This document shows, one piece after another, positions 5,513-11,085 of a stretch of DNA of 11,085 bases. The DNA comes from an uncultured Collinsella sp. (GTDB lineage: Bacteria > Actinomycetota > Coriobacteriia > Coriobacteriales > Coriobacteriaceae): NCBI GenBank assembly GCA_900554985.1, contig USJQ01000019.1, positions 1 to 11,085 on the forward strand. The letters are read 5' to 3'. Each line of letters begins with the position of its first letter. Within the stretch, counting starts at the first letter, position 1. Made by a program: the position numbers and the translations under genes. Below the pieces are notes generated by a model, which was not told where the DNA came from, did not search any database, and saw only the letters and a list, made by a program, of their open reading frames with translations.

Positions 5513-6517
5513 ATGGACTGCGATGGCTACCCATGCGTTCCCATGCCGTTGATGTGCACTGCCTTTGTGCCGGGGCAGATTGACGCTGCGGTTGCAGGCA
5601 TTTCCGACCCCGATTCGCGCGCCATTGCCACGGCAGAAGCGCTGTACTTTCGCGGACAGGCCACCCTCGCTGCCAAGACGGCGCGCCCCTATCTTGACGT
5701 CACCGATCCCGCGCTGCGCTATTCCGCATGCTTTATCTGCGGATACGCCAGTCTGTCGCTCAACCGTATCGCCGACGCCCGCCGGTGCCTTGCGGGCATC
5801 CTCGATACGCCGGCCGACGAGGAATCGCCCGCCGTCCACGCCACGCATATCCTGTTCGCCTCGGCCGCGAGCGTCCTGCTGCACTTGCCTTCCCCGTATT
5901 CTGCCGAAGAGTTTTATCCACTTGCGGCGCACCTACCCGAAGGCCTGCGACTGTTCGCCAGCTACGTGATGGCGCACGCCTTGTATCTGCGCGGCGAATA
6001 CGGCCGCAGCCTGGGCATGGCGGAAAACGCCCTAATTATGAAACAGGGAAGCTATCCCATCTCGGAACTGTTCCTGCACCTGGCAGCTTCCATGGCATGC
6101 ATGAGCCTCAAGGACATCGACGCCGCAAAAGCGCATTTTGGAGCCGCTTGGGACATTGCGCGCCCCGACGGCCTTATCGAGCTCATCGGCGAACACCACG
6201 GCCTTTTGCAGGGACTCATCGAGGCATGCCTAAAATCGCAATACCCTGACGATTTCGCACGCATCATCGAGATTACGTATCGATTCAGCTACGGCTGGCG
6301 GCGCATCCACAACCCCGATTCGGGCGAGGACGTGGCTGACGACCTGACGACCACAGAGTTCACCATGGCCATGCTCGCCTGCCGCGGATGGACCAACGCC
6401 GAAATCGCTCGTCATATGGGTGTGTCGCCAGGTACCGTTAAAAATCGACTGTCCAACGTGTATGCAAAGCTTGGCATCGGCACGCGCACTGAGCTGGTCG
6501 CGCATATGCTGCGTTAG
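5513..6517 (+). CDS. LuxR-type transcriptional regulator with helical-repeat-like body
   Basis: A 334-aa one-component regulator. The C-terminal 59 residues are a LuxR/FixJ-type helix-turn-helix (about 276-334) with the family pattern LTTTEFTMAMLACRGWTNAE, then IARHMGVSPGTVKNRLSNVY and AKLGIGTRTELV. The N-terminal 270 residues are Ala/Leu-rich and helical, with TPR- or MalT-like features (repeated ALYxRGxY and A-L-x-K patterns, for example at 39-50 and 150-175). No P-loop, receiver or membrane segment is present, so the signal is probably a bound ligand or protein. I chose ATG 5513 because GGGAG lies 7 nt upstream; TTG codons at 5486 and 5489 are in frame but poorly placed. The gene ends 156 nt before the large surface-protein gene in the same direction, so it may regulate it. 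DNA-binding function is secure; target and ligand are inferred or unknown. Confidence 0.88.
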   Translation: MDCDGYPCVPMPLMCTAFVPGQIDAAVAGISDPDSRAIATAEALYFRGQATLAAKTARPYLDVTDPALRYSACFICGYASLSLNRIADARRCLAGILDTPADEESPAVHATHILFASAASVLLHLPSPYSAEEFYPLAAHLPEGLRLFASYVMAHALYLRGEYGRSLGMAENALIMKQGSYPISELFLHLAASMACMSLKDIDAAKAHFGAAWDIARPDGLIELIGEHHGLLQGLIEACLKSQYPDDFARIIEITYRFSYGWRRIHNPDSGEDVADDLTTTEFTMAMLACRGWTNAEIARHMGVSPGTVKNRLSNVYAKLGIGTRTELVAHMLR

Positions 6518-6673
6518 CAGCCAGACTGCCTAGCGCGGCACGTGCGCCCCGGAGCCCCGGCGCTTCACTCGCTCAAATTGGACATTTTGGCCCTCGGACG
6601 GCACTACCGTGACAGGATGCCTTCTCGCAAAATTGGATTATTTCCACCGATACCTGCGGGATGGGAGCCAAAG
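6518..6673 (+). promoter_or_regulatory. Leader/promoter region of the surface-protein gene
   Basis: The 156 bases between the LuxR-type gene and the surface protein start GC-rich and become AT-richer. AAATTGGA occurs twice, at 6575-6582 and 6630-6637, with similar A/T-rich flanks (ACATTTT, TTATTT) and 55 nt between copies, about five helical turns. They could be regulator sites. No convincing -35/-10 pair and no terminator with a U-tract were found. GGGAG at 6663-6667, 6 nt before ATG 6674, fixes the start of the next gene. A GTG at 6542 opens the same frame but would bury the signal peptide. Confidence 0.4.
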
Positions 6674-9600
6674 ATGCTTGATCGCCGTTCGTTACTTGTT
6701 GCCGGAGCGTCCTCGCTGGCGAGCATTATGTTGCCGCGCGTGCCGGGAAGCGCAAACGCCTTCATACTGCCGTTCGCTCCCACCGAGGCATACGCCGATG
6801 AAGATGATCCCTTCAAGGTCTTGGTGCTCTCGCGCACCATGTTTGGTGTGGTCGTAGTCGACGTCGCCAACAAGAATACGCCCATCACGGGTGCCCAGGT
6901 CACGCTCACATCGCGCTATGCCGTAGGCAAGCAGCTAACCGCCACGACCGATGACGAAGGCACGGCCATCTTTGAGGTCGCCCCTCTTTCGGAAGGCTAC
7001 GTGGACGAGGCAACGCTCCTTGACGCGTACGACTTTAACGGCGGCATCTCCATTAGCATGGCGGGCTACCGTGATGTCGAGATTCCCCTTGCGCGTATCC
7101 AGGGCGGCACCGCCATAACCGCACCCACACGTCCGCTTTCCGACGGCGAGCCGTACTTCCGCCAGCTCACGTTCGACGAATGGGACATCCAGTACGCCGA
7201 CGCCACGTTTATGGCAATGCCAGTGGACGAAGCAGCAAACGACCAGCCCGACACGCACGCTTTTACCGTGCAGGCTCATCTGCCGCAGGGCGGGCAGGCA
7301 ACATTGCATATCAATAAAGTGATGCCCGCTGCGGGCAGCTCAACCGAAACCGTCACGCAGATTGGTCAGATCAAGGCCAGCACATCGGGCGCGGATAGTC
7401 TGGCGACGTTCACACTCGAAGACAAGTTCCTCGATGCAGCGTCGAGCCTTCTGGAAGAAGGATGCAAGCTGCGCTTTGTCCTCGACTACCAGGGCAAAAC
7501 CTACACACTCTCCTCCCCCATGGCCGTTGTCACTGCGCCGGCGGCAAAGGCGGAATCCGGATCGACCACTATCGTCCCCACCACCATGGACCAAGAGGTC
7601 ACTCCGTTTGATTTCCCCGCGGCGTTTCCCGGCATCGGCGGCAATAAGTTCACGTGTTGGATGCCCACATTTCCGATCCTCTTCGATTTCTCGTTTGCTG
7701 GATACGTGCTGTTTGGCGGAGGATACAAACCGGCCAGCTATATGAACGATTCGGGCAACCCTGATCCGGAATACTGGAAGAAATCGCCGCGTGAGTCGGG
7801 CGCCAAACAGGCAAACCGCTACCTCGACGAGATGGAGGGGAAGTGGAATCAGTACAAGAGGATGAGTGCCGGTTCGGGCACCGATCCAAGAAACACCAAG
7901 CTCCTTCGCCACCATTGCACGCCGCTGTTCACGATGGATATCGCCACACAGCTGTACGGCTCGCTCGCCTACGATTGGGTGGGCAAAACCTGGGGTAACA
8001 ACAACGACCCCGCATACGGCAATATTAAGGCCCTCTTCCAGGTAAGAACCGACCTCAATTGGACCGAGCAGTTTACTCTAGGACCGGTGCCATTTTTCCT
8101 AAACGTCAACCCCTGGGTGCTGGCAAAACTGGCGCTCGCCGTGGGTGCCCACACGCACGGCAGCGGCGCGGCGTTTTTTAAAAACATTTCGCTCGACTAT
8201 TCAAACACGTCGGGCTCGTTCACCATCCAGATCGGGCTTGCCGTCACCTTTGGCGCCGGCGTTGCAGGCGTCGCTTCGTCTGCCGTGCGCGGCGCTGCAT
8301 CCCTCACGCTGTTCATTGGGTACGAGAAGGCAGATGGACACCAGCTTCCGCGACTGCGCGTAGGTGCAGACGTCGATGTCGATGTGATGCTCCAGTTCGT
8401 AATGTTCAAGTGGACCACCAAGGCTTGGTCGGGGTCGTGGCCCACACTCATCGATTCGTGGAATATGTCGGTGAACAATGGCGACCAGTATGTGCTCCAG
8501 CGCTCTGAGCTCGCATTGGGTGGAGATACGCCTTATACGCTGGATGCCTGCTTCGGCTCGGCCGGCAACATTGAGGCGGGCGGCGTGCCGCAATTTATCG
8601 CATCGGCCACCATCGTCACCAACGCCGAACTGCTCGCACGCGCCGAGGTTAAGGCCACTGCCGTAAACGCCGCGCCCGTCGTGCGCGATTGGGACCGGGC
8701 GGTCACGCGCATTGAGCTCGAGGCGGATGCAGAAAGCGACGACACGGGACAGATCGAGCATTTCGTCCATGCACTGATAGAGAACGACGAAAACGCCGCG
8801 CCGATGTATGAGTACACCTATATCGGTCAGGCAACAAACGCCGTTGCGGACCCGAACGCCAATTCTGCCAGCGTGTCGGAGGACGAGCGTGGCGGCATCA
8901 AGCCCTCGAGCGACAACGTGCTGTTTTCCGGCGTGCTCAGCGAAGCCCACATGAAGCTAACGATGATTGCCAGCGTAGAATGCCTGTTCCGTATCGCCTC
9001 GGTGCGCTACGGCGACAATGGCCGCTCGCGCCTGGTGGTGCACACAAAGGCAAACGGCACGTGGTCCGCTCCCACGCCCGTGGACTTTCCCCTTGGGTTT
9101 GGCGAGGGCGACGTGGAGCGCGACGGCATATTCGATTACGACTTCGACGTGGTGGAATATACGGACGGAAGAGGAAACCAGGACGCCTACGTGCTGCTGG
9201 TCTCGGGCGAGCGCCCCGCCGGTGACAACACCCTTTTCGATACGGCAAGCACAGCCGGCATACTGTCCGTTGTGCGCCTGCGCATAAGTAATGACGAGAT
9301 CCGCGTGGTGTCGCATACGTCATGGCGCAGCATCTCGCGCGGCCGCCTGCAAGAGGATGGCTACCATTGCCTGCAGTGCCCGCGCATCACGGTAGGCAAG
9401 ACGCTGGTCGACGGACGCCTGTCGGGTGCCTACCTCCACCGCCGCGGAACCACCGCAGAGAAGGCGCTCGGCAGCGAGGCCGAGGCTGCGCTGGAATGCT
9501 TTACCCTGTGGTCGGATGATTTGGGCGACAGCCTGACGTTCCGCCAAGTTCTTCGCTTTCCGCAGGCACCGTCGAGTATCGAGCTGAGCGAGCCCGAGAA

Positions 9601-11005
9601 TATCAACGGCAAAATGGTGGTGCCCGTTGCGTACGAGACTGCAGGCGGTTGCGGCTGCGCATCGTACGCCGTGATCGGCCAGTCCATTGCGGGCTGGGGC
9701 GTTATGCCACCAGACGCCACGGTGCCCCATGCGGTGCCGTGGCCACAACATTCGGGCTTTTTGGCCACCGTCAACGAGCAGCTGCAGCATATTACTTGGA
9801 CGCGAGGCGCACCGGCATTTGCAACGCAGCCCGTGGGTGCCGCAGGCTGTGGCCCGGCATCGTTTAGCGTAAGCAACAACGGCAGGTGCGCGCTCTATGT
9901 AGAGAACACCGATGGCAAGGTGGGACAAACCTACGACGAAGAAGGCAACCCGGTAGCAGTGATGGGCAAGCACTTCCGCATCTTCGCCAGCACCTTGGCA
10001 GGCGATCTGTTCACGGAACCGTTCGTGATGTGCGAGCTGGACCATCCCGTCGATCAGATAACGACATTTTTGACGTCGGGAGCGGAGGGGAGCGAGGCAG
10101 AGCTGCACGGCATCGAAGTGCCCCTGGTAGCTTGTGCCCCTCCGACGGGCGCGTTCGCCACCTCGGGCGCGGTGGTGCCCGGAGCAGCAGGTGAATCCTT
10201 CATGGTCACGGTGCGAAACGACGGCAACACGCTGCTCGCCGCCGGTACGATCGATCTGTACCGAGAGGGGTCCAGCCAGCCGTTCTCCAGCGCATCCATC
10301 GGATTCGGAGTGAACGCGCGCATGGCTTCGATCTACGATCCAGAGCTTGCCGAGGACGCTTCGGCCAACGACATGGCACACGTGAAATACGCGCTCGAGA
10401 CGCTGGGCACACGTTTTGCAACGCACCCGCTGGTAGCCGACAGCGGCAACGCCGTGCTGGCACCGGGTTGCACGGCACAGTTCCGCATGAGCTTCGCCAT
10501 CCCCGAGAGTTGGAGCGACGAAGTGGGCAAACGCGTGACGCTGTATGCGAAGGCACGTAATCTGGTGGCGCTCGATCCCATAACGCTCGAGGAAATTCGA
10601 CCGGGCGCAAACTCGGCGCTGGGTGCCGTACTGCACGAGCTTCATGTGCCCGACACGGCATGCGAACGCTCAGAAGTGCAGGTCGGCGTATGCGACAGCG
10701 CGGATACGACAGGACTTCACGACGCCCCGATGACGGCGGACGGCGATGGTAGCTCGAGTGGCGGCGGCACTGACGAGGGCGGCGGCTCCGGAGGAAGCAG
10801 CTCCGGCAGTGGCAAGGACCACGGCAATAACAAGCGCTCCGGAAAAGCGGGCGCGCTTGCGGGCACTGGCGATGTCAACGCTCCCTTTACGGCAGCCGCT
10901 GCAGCACTCGCCGTGGCAGGCGCCGGCCTCGTCGCCTACAGCGCCCGCCGCACGGCGCTCGAAACCGACACCGCCAATGAGGTCAATTCGGATAAGCCTC
11001 GCTAG
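6674..11005 (+). CDS. Giant sortase-anchored surface protein, Tat-like signal, LAGTGD motif
   Basis: A 1443-aa cell-wall-anchored protein of unknown function. The N-terminus (MLDRRSLLVAGASSLASIML) has a twin arginine and a hydrophobic stretch; cleavage could follow SANA (29) or EAYA (41). Residues about 55-139 resemble a carboxypeptidase-regulatory or Cna-B-like beta-sandwich (ITGAQVTLTS, TDDEGTAIFEV). Residues about 310-610 are aromatic- and Gly-rich (GNKFTCWMPTFPILFDFSFA; AGYVLFGGGY). About 640-1140 is beta-rich with WSAPTPV and WSDDLGD sequences, possibly propeller-like. Residues 1156-1300 look like a CARDB/Ig-type domain (FMVTVRNDGNTLLAAGTI). A Gly/Ser linker (about 1354-1380) precedes LAGTGD (1395-1400), a hydrophobic stretch, ARR and a 17-residue tail. 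The mature part has about 17 cysteines, many for an exported Gram-positive protein. Anchoring to peptidoglycan by sortase is well supported; adhesion or polysaccharide binding is only a guess. The domain calls are by eye. Confidence 0.85.
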   Translation: MLDRRSLLVAGASSLASIMLPRVPGSANAFILPFAPTEAYADEDDPFKVLVLSRTMFGVVVVDVANKNTPITGAQVTLTSRYAVGKQLTATTDDEGTAIFEVAPLSEGYVDEATLLDAYDFNGGISISMAGYRDVEIPLARIQGGTAITAPTRPLSDGEPYFRQLTFDEWDIQYADATFMAMPVDEAANDQPDTHAFTVQAHLPQGGQATLHINKVMPAAGSSTETVTQIGQIKASTSGADSLATFTLEDKFLDAASSLLEEGCKLRFVLDYQGKTYTLSSPMAVVTAPAAKAESGSTTIVPTTMDQEVTPFDFPAAFPGIGGNKFTCWMPTFPILFDFSFAGYVLFGGGYKPASYMNDSGNPDPEYWKKSPRESGAKQANRYLDEMEGKWNQYKRMSAGSGTDPRNTKLLRHHCTPLFTMDIATQLYGSLAYDWVGKTWGNNNDPAYGNIKALFQVRTDLNWTEQFTLGPVPFFLNVNPWVLAKLALAVGAHTHGSGAAFFKNISLDYSNTSGSFTIQIGLAVTFGAGVAGVASSAVRGAASLTLFIGYEKADGHQLPRLRVGADVDVDVMLQFVMFKWTTKAWSGSWPTLIDSWNMSVNNGDQYVLQRSELALGGDTPYTLDACFGSAGNIEAGGVPQFIASATIVTNAELLARAEVKATAVNAAPVVRDWDRAVTRIELEADAESDDTGQIEHFVHALIENDENAAPMYEYTYIGQATNAVADPNANSASVSEDERGGIKPSSDNVLFSGVLSEAHMKLTMIASVECLFRIASVRYGDNGRSRLVVHTKANGTWSAPTPVDFPLGFGEGDVERDGIFDYDFDVVEYTDGRGNQDAYVLLVSGERPAGDNTLFDTASTAGILSVVRLRISNDEIRVVSHTSWRSISRGRLQEDGYHCLQCPRITVGKTLVDGRLSGAYLHRRGTTAEKALGSEAEAALECFTLWSDDLGDSLTFRQVLRFPQAPSSIELSEPENINGKMVVPVAYETAGGCGCASYAVIGQSIAGWGVMPPDATVPHAVPWPQHSGFLATVNEQLQHITWTRGAPAFATQPVGAAGCGPASFSVSNNGRCALYVENTDGKVGQTYDEEGNPVAVMGKHFRIFASTLAGDLFTEPFVMCELDHPVDQITTFLTSGAEGSEAELHGIEVPLVACAPPTGAFATSGAVVPGAAGESFMVTVRNDGNTLLAAGTIDLYREGSSQPFSSASIGFGVNARMASIYDPELAEDASANDMAHVKYALETLGTRFATHPLVADSGNAVLAPGCTAQFRMSFAIPESWSDEVGKRVTLYAKARNLVALDPITLEEIRPGANSALGAVLHELHVPDTACERSEVQVGVCDSADTTGLHDAPMTADGDGSSSGGGTDEGGGSGGSSSGSGKDHGNNKRSGKAGALAGTGDVNAPFTAAAAALAVAGAGLVAYSARRTALETDTANEVNSDKPR

Positions 11006-11012
11006 CTCCTAG

Positions 11013-11085
11013 TTACTTTTGTGAGAGACGCCGACTCGGCTCATCGAACATCAAAATGGGCTGGTTCTGGATACCCAGAGCCAGC
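11013..11085 (-). pseudogene. End of a truncated ABC-type ATPase, running off the right edge
   Basis: The minus strand from the window edge reads LALGIQNQPILMFDEPSRRL, then SQK and a stop at 11015-11013. NQPILMFDEP has the shape of an ABC ATPase Walker B motif (hydrophobic strand, then D-E-P). In intact ABC ATPases at least 50-60 residues follow (D-loop, H-loop), whereas here the frame stops 7 residues after DEP. The other two frames also stop within this stretch, so a simple frameshift does not restore the domain. The gene is convergent to the surface protein, with only 7 bases between the two stop codons. With 23 residues visible, the ABC assignment is likely but not proven. Confidence 0.45.
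11060..11085. repeat. Imperfect inverted repeat at the right edge
   Basis: GCTGGTTCTGG (11060-11070) and CCAGAGCCAGC (11075-11085) pair with one mismatch around ATAC, 54 nt after the surface-protein stop. It could be the stem of its terminator, but the window ends before any T-tract can be seen, and the same bases encode the ABC-like fragment on the other strand. Confidence 0.3.

Noticed and set aside
6542..6673. Surface protein starting at GTG 6542
   Set aside because: It would put 44 non-signal residues before the twin-arginine signal; ATG 6674 has GGGAG 6 nt upstream.
9320..10645. Long 441-codon open frame on the minus strand
   Set aside because: It lies wholly antisense to the surface-protein gene in GC-rich DNA, has no ribosome binding site that I could see and a Cys/His/Arg-rich composition typical of shadow frames.
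10746..10815. Gly/Ser-codon repeat tract as a DNA repeat or phase-variable element
   Set aside because: Codons vary and there is no regular unit; it is a wall-spanning linker before the sorting signal.

Overview
The window looks like chromosomal DNA of a GC-rich Gram-positive gut actinobacterium of the class Coriobacteriia, most likely Collinsella or a close relative. This is an inference from four features: a LAGTGD sorting signal (a Coriobacteriia-like variant of LPXTG), the lipoprotein and ferredoxin-like gene set, a GGGACAGTCCC-centred palindrome of a kind I recall from these genomes, and high GC with GC-rich third codon positions. No rRNA, tRNA, CRISPR array or transposase gene was found.

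Left third (1-2316, minus strand): a compact three-gene operon for extracytoplasmic thiol/electron transfer. It runs in transcription order from a 48-aa membrane peptide ending in CLECIGIG (2081-2227, TTG start, too short for most gene callers), through a membrane polyferredoxin of the NapH/NosR type (1177-2088, TTG start overlapping the peptide's stop), to a TlpA-like thioredoxin-fold lipoprotein (164-1141). A good promoter at the end of the lipoprotein gene points to another minus-strand gene running off the left edge. Divergent to the operon, and separated from it by 89 bases, is an OmpR-type response regulator (2317-2991) overlapping its sensor kinase (2988-4160) by ATGA. The arrangement suggests that this two-component system controls the redox operon. 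The kinase has a CxxC in its first membrane segment.

Middle (4124-5287): the last codons of the kinase are made of a perfect 17-bp inverted repeat that looks like an inserted REP-type element. Convergent to it is guaA (4236-5216), which encodes only the ATP-pyrophosphatase and dimerisation parts of GMP synthase, without the glutaminase domain. It has its own TATAAT box, a strong ribosome binding site and a well-formed terminator.

Right half (5366-11085): a LuxR-type regulator with a helical-repeat-like body (5513-6517) is followed in the same direction by a 1443-aa surface protein (6674-11005). That protein has a twin-arginine-like signal, a Gly/Ser-rich linker and a LAGTGD cell-wall sorting signal. 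The pair is flanked on both sides by minus-strand scraps of coding sequence: a start-less C-terminal fragment at 5366-5482, and the end of a truncated ABC-type ATPase at 11013-11085. This suggests that the regulator/surface-protein pair is an accessory cassette inserted into, or beside, older genes.

The best candidates for something under-described are the small CXXC peptide/polyferredoxin/lipoprotein relay with its dedicated two-component system, and the LuxR plus cysteine-rich, Tat-like, sortase-anchored surface protein.
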